Below, in pieces: positions 20,349 to 30,024 of a stretch of 64,000 bases of DNA; the first letter of the stretch is position 1, and each line of letters opens with the position of its first letter. A program made the translations under genes and the position numbers. The DNA is from Sorex araneus (taxonomy: Eukaryota; Chordata; Mammalia; Eulipotyphla; Soricidae): assembly GCF_027595985.1 (NCBI RefSeq), contig NC_073306.1:81134599-81198598 (forward strand). Reading direction: 5' to 3'. Under the pieces are notes generated by a model, which worked only from the letters and a program-made list of their open reading frames with translations, was not told the DNA's origin and did no database searches.

Positions 20349-21058
20349 TATTTATTTATTTATTTATATTTATTTTATTATATTGAATCACTGTGAGAAA
20401 AAGAAAAAAATCACAAAGCTTTCAGGTTTAAGTCTCAGTCATATAATGATTGAACCCTCATCCCTTCACCAGTGCACATGTTCCACCACCAAGAACACCA
20501 ATATACCCCCCTCCCACCCAGCCCCCACCTCAGTAGCTAATGATGTCCATTTTATTCTCTATACTTTGAATACATTCAATATTTCAATAGAGAACTCACT
20601 ATTATTGTTTGGAACTTTTCCCTAACAATCAGGCCTGCTGAAAAGGCATAATTTAATACTTTCTTTTCATTGCTGAGAATGAAGATTCCATGAGTTCTGG
20701 TTTTGGATTCCTGATATTTTAGTTCAGTTCACAGTCTAGATGCATGTCTGTAAGAAGCCACTCTGGGTGCCAAAAAGGGTTAGAAGACCTCCTGGATCAT
20801 AGTCTGTATGAGCAGAGGGTCTGTTTTGAGAGCAGCAGCTCCGGATCTTATGTGGGCCGAGGGCATGCCGGTACCCATCCCACATGAGCCTATGAGCCAC
20901 AGCATTGCAAAGTTCCTATCTCTGGGTGGAAGTCTTACGGGGTGGCTCTCGCCACATGGATGATGCCACCACCGCCATTTTCCGAGCAGAAAAACAGGGT
21001 GGAAAGGGAAAATCCCTCCCCGGGCGGCACACAGTCGTACTACAACTCACAGTCCAGA
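20349..21058 (-). mobile_element. Composite retroposon copy 1 (L1-like 3' end, unknown 5' part)
   Basis: The exact 15-bp duplication TATATGCATCACTTT (20334-20348 and 21059-21073) defines a 710-bp insertion in reverse. Its 3' about 180 bases match the L1 3' UTR end: a G-rich tract, CACTGGTGAAGGGATG, and CTCACAGTGATTCAATA plus (TAAA)n. Upstream is about 500 bases not shared with the L1 copies here, including GATCCGGAGCTGCTGCTCTC and a GAAAATGGCGGTGG motif (plus 20969-20982) that fits a YY1 site. It has no long ORF. Likely origins are an internally deleted L1 that kept its 5' UTR, or a non-autonomous L1-driven family. Confidence 0.75.
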
Positions 21059-21126
21059 TATATGCATCACTTTAAGTACTGGTTAATACATTTAATACAG
21101 AAGTCATGTTTAAAATTTATTGGTAT

Positions 21127-21306
21127 ATTGGGGCTGGAGTGATAGCACAGCAGGTAGGGAGTTTGCCTTGCATGCGGCCGACCTGGGTTCGATCCCAGCA
21201 TCCCATATGGTTCCCTGAGCACTGCCAGGAGTAATTCCTGAGTGCATGAGCCAGGAGTAATCTCTGTGCATTGCCAGGTGTGACCCAATAAGGCAAAAAA
21301 AAAAAA
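21127..21306 (+). mobile_element. Young SOR SINE with 10-bp TSD
   Basis: GGGGCTGGAGTGATAGCACA, GGGTTCGATCCC and GTGTGACCCAATAAGGC plus A-tail are present. The duplication TTATTGGTAT is at 21117-21126 and 21307-21316. Confidence 0.9.
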
Positions 21307-21511
21307 TTATTGGTATCATACACATGACTGAAATGGTTGCAGGTGTTTGTATATTGTTTTCCTAAAATCTAAGAGTAAACTATTACATGGTCTCTTGATT
21401 GGAAGGCTGAAAGAAGTCTTTGCCACCCTTACTGAATTAAATCTACTTGCAGTAGCTGTTCATGCTAGATGCCATAGTTAGTTTCATTTCTTTAAAATAT
21501 GCATTATTATC

Positions 21512-21655
21512 AGACCAGAGAGACAGCTCAAAGGGCTGGAGTACATGTTTTCATTCAAAAGCTCTAGGCTCAATTTTCACCACTGAATGGCTTCCCAAGC
21601 ATTCAGCTAGGAGGGACTCCTGAGCACCACTAGATGTAGTTCAAAAGCAAAAAAC
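21512..21655 (+). mobile_element. Old SINE
   Basis: CAGACCAGAGAGACAGCTCA, GGCTCAATTTTCACCACTG and ACTAGATGTAGTTCAAAAGC are decayed head, B box and tail. Confidence 0.6.
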
Positions 21656-21885
21656 GTTTAATCATCCATTTTCATTTTTCATTACCCAAGTGGTATCTGA
21701 TATCTAGTTTTCCTAGAAGTTGTTCTGTATCATTCTGTTTCTATTCTAATCACCATAAAGTAATTATCGGGTACATTTACTCAACAATTTACAGGTAAAT
21801 CCTAATAAAAATATAAAGTCTACCACTTTACATCTGAAAATCTAGCCCTACCCATTTAATTTAATGTACTATTAAAGAAATTTGG

Positions 21886-22006
21886 CCACCCAGTCTACAA
21901 AATGCAGATGTACTCAAAGACTAAAGGCGTTGTAGGAAAGAAAGATTCTGGAGCCAGCTTCAAGGAGTTTCTACTGGTCCAATTGAGAACAATCTGAATA
22001 CCAGAA
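21886..22006 (+). repeat. Copy 1 of a 120-bp duplicated segment
   Basis: CCACCCAGTCTACAAAATGC through GAGAACAATCTGAATA recurs at 23290-23409 in the same orientation with few differences. It matches no repeat family I know. Confidence 0.85.
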
Positions 22007-22429
22007 AGACTGAGTCAATGAATATATATGTTTACTAGTTCTGCATCAGAAATTTTAAAAGCTCTCAGAGCTTATATAAGGCCAAGCATGACATACCTGT
22101 GGTCATCAAGGAATTCACAATCAAGCTTGCCTCAGAAGGCATCTGAGAAAGCACATCAATTCTTAATTAAATGAAATTAAGTGCCATGCTATCTGCCATT
22201 TCTGAACTATCAGTATGAGTTACATAGATAAATTAACTTCCACTTTCCCCCATCAGATTGCAAATTTCTTGAAAGTAAGTCTACACAGTTTTTCCCATAG
22301 TGTCTGGCACAATATTGGGGAAAATCCCATCTGATATAAGCTTAACATCAACTCTAACTTTACCATTGGCTTCTATTTCCTGGCCAATGTCTCTTTTGGA
22401 GGGATAAGGGGCTGAATGGGCTTTTAAAC
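22007..22429. other. Intron stretch, nothing seen
   Basis: This is unique-looking AT-rich sequence without exon or repeat signals. Confidence 0.4.
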
Positions 22430-22618
22430 AGTGCTCAGGGAACTTAGGAACAATGTTGGGTTAAACGGCAGGCTAGTTCCATGCTAGGGGCCAGGGATGC
22501 AGTGCTCTTTGGGGAAGTGGTGTCTCCAGGGCTACATCCAGCAGTGCTTAAGAGACCATGTGGTGCTGGGGATCAAACTTGGGGCCTCATGACTCTGAAC
22601 TCTTAGCTGTCTCCCCAG
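22430..22618 (-). mobile_element. Old SINE, long form
   Basis: CATCCAGCAGTGCTTAAGAG, GTGGTGCTGGGGATCAAAC and TTAGCTGTCTCCCCAG mark the ancient reverse-oriented SINE group. Confidence 0.6.
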
Positions 22619-23289
22619 TTCTAATACTCTTGAGGGTATTTTTGGTCCTTTAATGAATACCAGATTCACATTCCTAGTTTAAGATTGAAACTGTATTATG
22701 TAAGTTGGCTGCTGACCCTAATTTTACTTTAAACATTCCATAAGAAACTTTTGAGGCATATCCTACCTTAGTCTATCCTTAGTCTATGTTCTATTAGATT
22801 TCCTTGCTTGGTGTATATATATATATATACTTTTTTTTTCTTGGTATAGAAGTTTTAATACCTTTCCTCATTTTGTTTTTAATCCCCCTTCTTTAATGAT
22901 TTGCTATCTGACACTTTCCTACCAGATCATTTTTTTTTTTTGGGTGAAGCTCTCATACTTCAATTTCAATTCTTCAACTTCATTCAATTTCAATGTAGGA
23001 CATTCTATATTCTTTTTCGAGGACAAAGAATGCACAGAAAGATATATAGTCCTAGAGACTGAAAAAATAAATAAATCTAGGAACAATTGCTGGAAGTTTG
23101 GTTACCAGTTAAATAAACTCTCGACAGTAATTTATGTCCTTGGGTAAAGTTTGCATTTTTTCCCTTTTATTTATTATTTGAGATGCCAGGAACTATCTCT
23201 GCATGCAAGGTATCTGCAGCCCCAACTTCGTATTTCTTAAATAACATATACTTGCTATTTAATAGTCAGCCCAATTTCAATTTGGAGGA
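22619..23289. other. Intron stretch, small fragments only
   Basis: It contains a short (TA)n at about 22816-22831 and a possible SINE remnant at 23165-23225 (GCATGCAAGGTATCTGCAGC). Nothing else is recognised. Confidence 0.35.
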
Positions 23290-23409
23290 AGCCACCCAGT
23301 CTACAAAATGCAGATGTACTCAAAGACTAAAGGAGTTGTAGAAAAGAAAGATTTTGGAGCCAGCTTCAAAGAGTTTCTACTTGGTCCAACTGAGAACAAT
23401 CTGAATATC
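23290..23409 (+). repeat. Copy 2 of a 120-bp duplicated segment
   Basis: It is a direct repeat of 21886-22006, about 1.4 kb away. A few substitutions and one-base differences suggest a fairly recent duplication. Confidence 0.85.
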
Positions 23410-23651
23410 AAAAATTTTAATACTCATTGAAATTTAGCTTACTATTCTTGTCGGTTTTATGTTTCTGGAAATGTCAAATTTGGCCAAAAAAATCTGTTGC
23501 CTTTATTTCAGAAAATCATCTAATGTTTATAAACTAAGGTTGTAGTAGCAGCTACTTAAACTGAAGTACAATTTGAAGAGTCAAATCAGACAGAATATAA
23601 ATCCAGAATCTGCTGTGGAAAAAAAGAAAGGGTTACAAGTGAGAGCAGATT

Positions 23652-23813
23652 TTTATTTTTATTTAGTTTGGGGGTGCTCAAGGCTTACTCCTGATTCTGC
23701 ATTCAGGGATCACTTTTGGTGGGGCTCTGGGGTCCATATGAAATGCTGGGGACCAAACCCAGGTCAGCCACATGCAAAGCAGGTGCTCTGCTCACTGAAT
23801 TATCTCTGGTCCC
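23652..23813 (-). mobile_element. SOR-related SINE with 12-bp TSD
   Basis: TTTGGGGGTGCTCAAGGCTT, GGGGACCAAACCCAGGTC and TTATCTCTGGTCCC are present. The duplication TGAGAGCAGATT is at 23640-23651 and 23814-23825. The right copy also forms the start of the L1 stub's own duplication. Confidence 0.85.
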
Positions 23814-23831
23814 TGAGAGCAGATTGTTATT

Positions 23832-24203
23832 TATTTTTATTGAGTCACTGTGAGATATAGTTACAAAACTTTCATGTTTGAGTTTCAGTCATACAAATGA
23901 TCCAACACCCATCCGTCTACCAGTGCACATTTTCCACCACCAAGGTCCCCAGTACCCCCCTCAACTCTCCCCCTACCTCAATGGCAGACAATTTCCCCAT
24001 ACTCTTTAATTTGGGACATTATGGTTTGCAATATAGATACTGTGAGGCTATCACGTTTGGTCCTTTATCTACTTTCAGCACACATCTCCCATCCTAAGTG
24101 ATCCCTCAAACCATCATTTACTTAGTGATCCCTTCTCTATTCTCTCCCAGCTCATGAGGCAGGCTTCCAAATATGAAGCAATATTCCTGGCCATTGTCTC
24201 TAT
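23832..24203 (-). mobile_element. L1 3'-UTR stub
   Basis: In reverse it begins with a T-rich tail and TTGAGTCACTGTGAGATA, then CAGTGCACATTTTCCACCAC and a C-rich tract, the complement of the L1 3' end. A diverged duplication GAGCAG(A/C)TTG(T/C)TATT is at 23817-23831 and 24204-24218. Confidence 0.8.
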
Positions 24204-24289
24204 GAGCAGCTTGCTATTAAGTAGACATTGGAGTTCACATCTGTGGAAGTAATTTGTTTTAGTTAAACTAAACTCAGAAGGATTCTGGT

Positions 24290-24425
24290 GGACCAGTGGA
24301 ATGGAAGAATCAGAAGCCAGAATGACAAGGCACTAGTTGTCTCTGCCACTAAATAGCTATATAACTTTGGACAAGTCCCTTAACTCTTGGGAACTCAGTG
24401 TCCTCATTAATCAAATTTTAAGAAC
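24290..24425 (+). repeat. MIR fragment
   Basis: TCTGCCACTAAATAGCTATA, ACTTTGGACAAGTCCCTTAA and CTCAGTGTCCTCATTAATC match the MIR core. Confidence 0.8.
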
Positions 24426-24451
24426 ATGTCTGGCTTAAGAGAATATATAGG

Positions 24452-24640
24452 AGAAGGGGTGAGAGTCACAGTACTGCAGGTAAGGCATTTGCCTTGCACA
24501 CGGCTGAACCAGGTTTGATCCCCATCAATTTGATCCCATATGGTCCCCCCAAGCACCACCGGGAGTAACTCCTGGATACAGAGCCAGGAGTAATCCCAGA
24601 GCATAACTGGGTGTGGCTGCAAAACAAAAACAAAAATAAT
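24452..24640 (+). mobile_element. SOR SINE with internal duplication at the B box
   Basis: GTGAGAGTCACAGTACTGCA and ATATGGTCCCCCCAAGCACC are present, then GGGTGTGGCTGCAAAAC and an A-tail. TTTGATCCC appears twice around 24514-24537. Confidence 0.8.
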
Positions 24641-24642
24641 GT

Positions 24643-24832
24643 GGGGAAGGGGATATGGCTCTTGGACCACATCTACTGTGCTCAGAACTTACTTCTGGGC
24701 CTGACACTCACCCCTGAGTTCTCTGCTCAGGGATGACTCCGTGCAGCGTTTGGGGATCATATGTAGTGCAGGGGATCAAAATGGGGTGGGTTGCGTGCAT
24801 GGCAAATGCCTTATCCCCTGAACTCCAGTCCC
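24643..24832 (-). mobile_element. Old SINE
   Basis: TGCTCAGGGATGACTCCGTG, GCATGGCAAATGCCTTATCC and TGAACTCCAGTCC are in reverse orientation. Confidence 0.65.
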
Positions 24833-24961
24833 TAGCCAACAAACTTCTTTTCATCTTTTCAAAACTAAGTCCAGATGCTGTTAAATATATTTCAAAGAAG
24901 GCCATAGAGTGTATGTTGGTTAACTGGATGGATGAATCTGGAAGCCACATAATCTGATTTA

Positions 24962-25141
24962 TTTTTTATTTTATTTTATTTTTTTGCTTTTTAGGTCACA
25001 CCCGGCGATGCACAGGGGTTACTCCTGGCTCTGCACTCAGGAATCACTTCTGGCGGTGCTGAGGGGACCATATGGGATGCTGGGAATCAAACCTGGGTTG
25101 GCCGCATGCAAGGCAAACGCCCTACCCGTTGTGCTATTTAG
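24962..25141 (-). mobile_element. SOR SINE lacking the first ~10 bases of its head, 9-bp TSD
   Basis: TTTTTTGCTTTTTAGGTCAC, GGAATCAAACCTGGG and CTACCCGTTGTGCTATT are present; the usual GCTCCAGCCCC end is missing. The duplication TCTGATTTA is at 24953-24961 and 25142-25150, so the element was truncated on insertion. Confidence 0.85.
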
Positions 25142-25150
25142 TCTGATTTA

Positions 25151-25596
25151 ACATGCTATACCTTTATCAGGGGCCAGTAAATGATTTAATGGAGTGGCTT
25201 AATTTCCTAGAGCCTCTATTTTATATGTAAATCAAACAATAATGACGCTACCTATTTTACAGAACTCGATTTAAAAATACAAACAGGGAAGTATAACACT
25301 TAGCACAGCAGTTCCTCAAATAACATCAATTTCATTTTGTTATCAACTTGATGAGCAAAAAAAAAAATCCAAGTCAATGTTTATCCAAGAACCTGTTTTG
25401 TTTTACCTAAAGTCACATCTAAGAACTTCTGAATGCTATTAAGTGACTGTCTATGAAATGAAGGGTAGTTACTATAATGCCATGCTTTATATTTTTTTAG
25501 CACACATGCTTTTCATTATGTGCTAAAATTTATTTATATAACTTTTTTGTTATTATCAGACCACGGGCCCCTAAAGACTATCAATTATATTTCAAT
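25151..25596. other. Intron stretch, nothing seen
   Basis: This is AT-rich sequence without a recognised repeat or exon. Confidence 0.4.
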
Positions 25597-25610
25597 CTTC
25601 TTTTCAGTTT

Positions 25611-25754
25611 TTCTTTTTTCTTTTTAGACTATGGTTACTTCTGGCTCTGCATTCAGGAATTACTCCTGGTAGTGCACGGGGGACCATATGGGATGCTGAA
25701 GAACAAACCAAGGTCAGCTGTGTGCAAGGCAAGCACCCTATTATCGCTCTGTCC
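25611..25754 (-). mobile_element. SOR SINE with about 14-bp TSD
   Basis: TTTTTAGACTATGGTTACTT, GGGACCATATGGGATGCTG and TATTATCGCTCTGTCC are present. The duplication CTTCTTTTCAGTTT is at 25597-25610, and with one extra T at 25755-25769. Confidence 0.8.
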
Positions 25755-25769
25755 CTTCTTTTTCAGTTT

Positions 25770-26289
25770 GAACCCCAGTGCTTAGAAGGTGATAAGAGGA
25801 AAGATGAATGGGAAGCTAGAAGGTCCTGGGGGAAGAGGATAAGAACAATGCTTGACATAAGGCCCAAGTTTGTTTGTTTCTAAATATGCCATGAGAACAG
25901 GGTGTAGAAATAGGGATCAACTGTAGCCTGTAGCTGGCCAAGTCTGGGTAGCAGGGATTTCCAGTATTTTCTGCAGGTTCTTGGCAGGGTTTCAGAAACT
26001 TCAAATCAGAAAACTTCTATATGACGTTGGTAAAATTAGGACCAGAATGACTTAGGTAGTGGGGGAGGAAAGGCTGGGAGTCCAGAGGGCGCCTTAGATA
26101 GAACACTGTGGTAAGCTGGAGGAAATGAAGATAAGTTGTCATTTGCATTGATAACCAGGAGAGATAGGGAGCTCTAGTAGCTGTATCAATAGCAGAATTC
26201 ATTCACTGGTTGTACAGAAATTCATGTATTTAGGGAAGAAAAGAATTTTAAAAACTGCCATCTATTATTATTTTTAAGATTTTATTATT
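25770..26289. other. Intron stretch, nothing firm
   Basis: No recognised repeat or exon. Confidence 0.35.
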
Positions 26290-26452
26290 TTGGGGTGGAG
26301 AGGCAACTCAAGTGGTGTGCAGGAGGTCACGGGGCCCCACTGGGCTATCAATGCAAGGGACTGAGGATGCTATGACTTCAGGGGACCATGTGGAGCCAGG
26401 AATTGAACCTCTGTTAAGTGCATGCAAGGCATGCTGTACCATCTCCCAGACC
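26290..26452 (-). mobile_element. Old SINE, long form
   Basis: GGGGACCATGTGGAGCCAGG, AATTGAACCTCTGTTAAGTG and TACCATCTCCCAGACC are in reverse orientation. Confidence 0.55.
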
Positions 26453-26486
26453 GTATTCTTAAGATTTTTTTAAATACTGGTAACAT

Positions 26487-26595
26487 GGGCCAGGGAGACA
26501 CTTGGCATGCATATTTTGCATGGAGCTTCAGGTTTGATCCCTGGCACTGCACAGTCCCCTAAGCACTGCCATGTGTGACCCAAAACAAAATAAAG
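26487..26595 (+). mobile_element. Old SOR-related SINE, short
   Basis: GGGCCAGGGAGACACTTGGC, CAGGTTTGATCCCTGGC and GTGTGACCCAAAACAAAATA are present, with an internal deletion. Confidence 0.7.
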
Positions 26596-27169
26596 ATATT
26601 GGTGACATGTTTTCTAATCTAAGGTCTCCGTCAACAGAGCAGCAAAGAATAGACCAAAATGAACTCAAGTGCAGCTCAAGTACTTAGCACTTGTAAAATC
26701 TTGAGTAATTAACTCAATCATGGTGAGTCGGCTTCCACATCTGTTCCTCTAAGTTCTGTACTACCATCAGGTGGGTTAACATGAAGGCCATAAGATCAGA
26801 AATGCATCTAGCCATGCACAAATATACATGACTTAATCCTCTTTTCTATTTCAGTAGCTGACCTGACTATACTTAGTGGTTGTCGTGGTCGTGACAAGTC
26901 CTGCAGTGATGAAACTGCAAGGTTCATCTCAACATTTCCTTCAACATTTAGAGAGTATGAAAAGAAAATGAACAAAGTGACTTTGAATAGTTATATGTTA
27001 GAATACAAAACTAATGTTTAGAAGTTAATTTTTTTAATTGAAAGCCAAACATTCCGGCAAATTCTAGCTTATAGGCAAAAGTTAAGATGGGAAAAATTAG
27101 ACGGACTCTGGTTATCTTTTATTGCACCACTGTTGCCCTGTTTCATAAGAATGAAAACTCACTAGAATA
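26596..27169. other. Intron stretch, nothing seen
   Basis: This is unique-looking sequence without repeat or exon signals. Confidence 0.4.
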
Positions 27170-27335
27170 GGGGCTAAGGAGACAGATCAAGTAGTAAAGC
27201 AGATGCCTGGCATGTGTGTGGCTCTGAGCCTCATGCCTGGTACTGCATACTCCGCGTGCCCTGCGCTACTCAGCATGCCTCCCCATTCTCTTCTCCTACA
27301 GAGCATTGCTGGGGATGGCACCTATTTGGGAAAAA
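27170..27335 (+). mobile_element. Old SINE
   Basis: GGGGCTAAGGAGACAGATCA, GGCTCTGAGCCTCATGCCTG and AGAGCATTGCTGGGGATGGC are present. Confidence 0.6.
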
Positions 27336-27379
27336 AAATCAGCAGAATAAAAAAGTGACATCCTATTTGACCATGTTTT

Positions 27380-27575
27380 TGAGGGGTGAAGGTGGTATAC
27401 CAAACAGCACCCAGCTATCTGGGGGCCACTCCCAGCTATCTCAGCCAAGCCGCTGGGCTAGCATTCAGGCCCAGTAGGGACACAGAGTGGCACAAGTGGT
27501 GCTGGGGGTCGAATTCAGGACCACGTCCATGGCCAGGCCTGGGCTCGGCATTCTGAACTATCTCCTCAGTCCCAT
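27380..27575 (-). mobile_element. Old SINE, long form
   Basis: GGTGCTGGGGGTCGAATTCA and ACTATCTCCTCAGTCCC in reverse mark the B box and head. Confidence 0.55.
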
Positions 27576-27635
27576 TATTTAACTGTCTTAAGGAGATGGT
27601 CCAACCAATCTTTCGATAGAAGTCTAAAATGTATA

Positions 27636-27741
27636 GGATGAGTGTTTGATCACTGTGAGATTGTAACCCAAACATGAAAGCTTGTAACTATCTCACGATG
27701 ATTCAATAAAATCAAATAAATAAATAAATAAATAAATAAAT
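27636..27741 (+). mobile_element. Very short L1 3' end with 10-bp TSD
   Basis: Only the last ~70 bases of the L1 3' UTR are present (GTTTGATCACTGTGAGATTG, CTCACGATGATTCAATAAAA), then (AAAT)n. The duplication AAAATGTATA is at 27626-27635 and 27742-27751. Confidence 0.85.
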
Positions 27742-27745
27742 AAAA
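27712..27745 (+). repeat. (AAAT)n microsatellite from an L1 tail
   Basis: About eight AAAT units grow directly out of the A-tail of the L1 stub. Confidence 0.9.
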
Positions 27746-27991
27746 TGTATAATATACTGGTTTAAACTTTCACTTATCCTTTTGTTAGTTTGGAAACTGT
27801 GAAATAGGTACAGGTTTTAAAATCCACTTAGAAAACAATGAAATCTACAGATGAAAATATAAAATGATTTGATATTATCTAGCAATTTAATTTTTCAGCT
27901 TTGAACAGTCACTTGAAGCTTGTTCTATTATCTCTACCCTTACTCTCATAAATTAGTCACATTTATTCTTTTTTTGGGTCACATTTATTCT

Positions 27992-28166
27992 TTTTTTTTT
28001 TCTTTTTGGGTCACACCCAGCGATGCTCAGGGGTTACTCCTGGCTTTGCACTCAGGAATTACTCCTGGCGGAGCTTGGGGGACCATATGGGATGCCAGGG
28101 ATCGAACCCGGGTCGGCCGCGTGCAAGGCAAGCGCCCTACCCGCTGTGCTATCGCTCTGGCCCCAT
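27992..28166 (-). mobile_element. Young SOR SINE with triplicated target site
   Basis: It is a full copy in reverse with an intact B box (GGGATCGAACCCGGG). GTCACATTTATTCT occurs at 27956-27969, 27978-27991 and 28167-28180, so the left flank is tandemly duplicated. Confidence 0.9.
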
Positions 28167-28180
28167 GTCACATTTATTCT

Positions 28181-28569
28181 TAACTGAATCTAGCCTCTTA
28201 TAAATTTCCAGTCTTATACTCACTCTCCCCTCTACCCTAAACTTGTAATGATCCCCAGCTACAAAGCACTCACTTCTCTACAAGGTTTTCTGTCTGCTCC
28301 TGCTTAAATCCAGGACTCTAGTACAATTCAAATCTTATCAAATAACCCCCGAATTTTAAACTTCATTAACTCTTTAACTGTAGAAAAATTTTATCCTGAT
28401 ATTTAATTTTCATAGTTGCATAAAAGATTGTTCTCACAGGCTATATACAAAAAACACTAAAGTTTTACTTCATATAAACGATCTTCAGCCACTCCTAATG
28501 AGAGTAACACTATTTTCAGTTCAGGTTCATTACAAACAAATGTTTGGTGACTGATGTTTTGAATGGTAT
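28181..28569. other. Intron stretch, nothing seen
   Basis: No repeat or exon is recognised. Confidence 0.4.
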
Positions 28570-28740
28570 CAACAGAGAGAACTCAATGGACTGAGCTCTT
28601 GCTTTGCATGGAGGAGGTTCAGCTTCAATTTCTGGCACCACATGGTCCCATTAGCATCACCAAAACCATGGACTCCTGAGCCCTGAGTTGGGAGTAGCCC
28701 CTCAGCAGGTATAGGCCCGAAACCCAAAAAACAAACAAAA
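28570..28740 (+). mobile_element. Old SINE
   Basis: GAGAGAACTCAATGGACTGA, CAGCTTCAATTTCTGGCACC and GCCCGAAACCCAAAAAACAA are head, B box and tail remnants. Confidence 0.6.
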
Positions 28741-29928
28741 AAATTAAACCTCAGAAATAAGTCTATCTATATAAACCTTCTCCACTTAGTAACATTAATT
28801 TTTTTTTATATAATTAGAAGACAAAATTATGCATGGAAATAGTTATATCCTGGTCATAATAACTTTTGAATATAAGGAACAATTTTTATGTTTCTTAAAA
28901 AGAATAAGTAGATCCTGAATCCCTCAACTATTAACATAGCTGAATAATCAATATTTATAGGCATGAAACCCAAATTTCAGAACTGAATTAAAATCATCTA
29001 TGATTTATCAATATTTTTGATGCTTTGCTTTTTCATTCAAAATTTACTTACACTGACTACCTCCAGCAGTTACTACTTAAAACATCTTGTAATGAGCAAA
29101 CTTTTTCTTTGAGGTTTAAGCTAATGTAGTGGTCACAATGATTTTCATCTCCTTTTTTTTAAAATAAATAAGGTTTATGTTGCCCCTTCAAATTTTATTG
29201 CTGATTAAATATTATTGTATAAATAATTCAAGATAAAAATATACTTTTTTATTTATGCTCATGTAGATATTTATCATTAGCAACTAAGGATAAGAAAACA
29301 GTGAACCACAAAAACAGAAAGCATCTTTTTAGTCAAAACATACTCTTTTAAATAATCTAAATTACTTACATAGTGTCTTGCAAAATTACCTCAAAACGCC
29401 ACAAATTTCACAGATTCAAGGTAGTGCCAGTTAGAAAGCGTTTAGATACTAAGAAATCTGTTAACTGATATTAGGCAAGTATCCTTTTTTGCAATCTCAG
29501 TAATATCACCATGGAAGGAAAAAGAAGGCAAGAGTCAAAAAACTTCCTTTTACCCACAATGGTAAACTCCGCAAATCTCTTCTACAGGTATAAAGCAAAT
29601 TTTGGTTGGTATGAAGTAACTGACACCGAAAAAAAACTAGTTAAGATTTTGAAATCTCAATAAGCATTATATATATATTCTCCATGCAAACATTAAATGA
29701 TGTTTAGATCATGAATAAAGTGGTTTAAGAAAAATAAATTCTTAATCCTGTCAGAAAAATCTGCTTAAATCTTCTAAAATGTTGTTAGTAATTATAGCCA
29801 AGGAGCTGCTTAAAATATTTATCATGAATATTTTCAGTAGCTAAGTCCATCATAATCAGTAATGAAGTGCCTTTACAATACAGAGGAAGGAAGAAAGAAA
29901 CATGTAAAGATCAAAGTTTATCACTTAC
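28741..29928. other. Repeat-free intron next to an EVI5 exon
   Basis: About 1.2 kb downstream (in gene sense) of the 96-bp exon carries no recognised transposon. A mirror stretch of 0.6 kb lies on the other side. Confidence 0.4.
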
Positions 29929-30024
29929 CTCATGATTCAGCTCTGCTATCTGATCTTTCAGTTCTCTAATATACTGGTTAGAATCAGACTTATTAAGCTG
30001 TCCTTGAAGCTTTCCTTCTTCTTT
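29929..30024 (-). CDS. EVI5: EVI5 penultimate coding exon (coiled coil)
   Basis: The exon is exactly 96 bp, with acceptor ATCACAAAACAG|AAA and a strong donor GAG|GTAAGT. It encodes 32 residues, K-E-E-G-K-L-Q-G-Q-L-N-K-S-D-S then N-Q-Y-I-R-E-L-K-D-Q-I-A-E-L-N-H-E. The heptad-like spacing of L, I and Y continues the C-terminal coiled coil that EVI5 uses for dimerisation and partner binding. It joins in phase 0 to L-R-C-L-K-G in the terminal exon. Compared with my memory of human EVI5 it differs at Y-I-R-E (human Y-I-G-E). Both ends are phase 0, so skipping would remove 32 residues without shifting the frame. Confidence 0.93.

Larger units (their letters stand above)
4587..29928 (-). other. EVI5: EVI5 last intron (about 25.3 kb)
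   Basis: Minus-strand boundaries are donor GAG|GTAAGT at 29929/29928 and acceptor TTTTTAACAG|CTC at 4587/4586. Both flanking exons are phase 0. It holds many SINEs, the young L1 at 14616-16032, ancient L1M copies and one composite retroposon. No further EVI5-like exon was seen. Confidence 0.85.
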
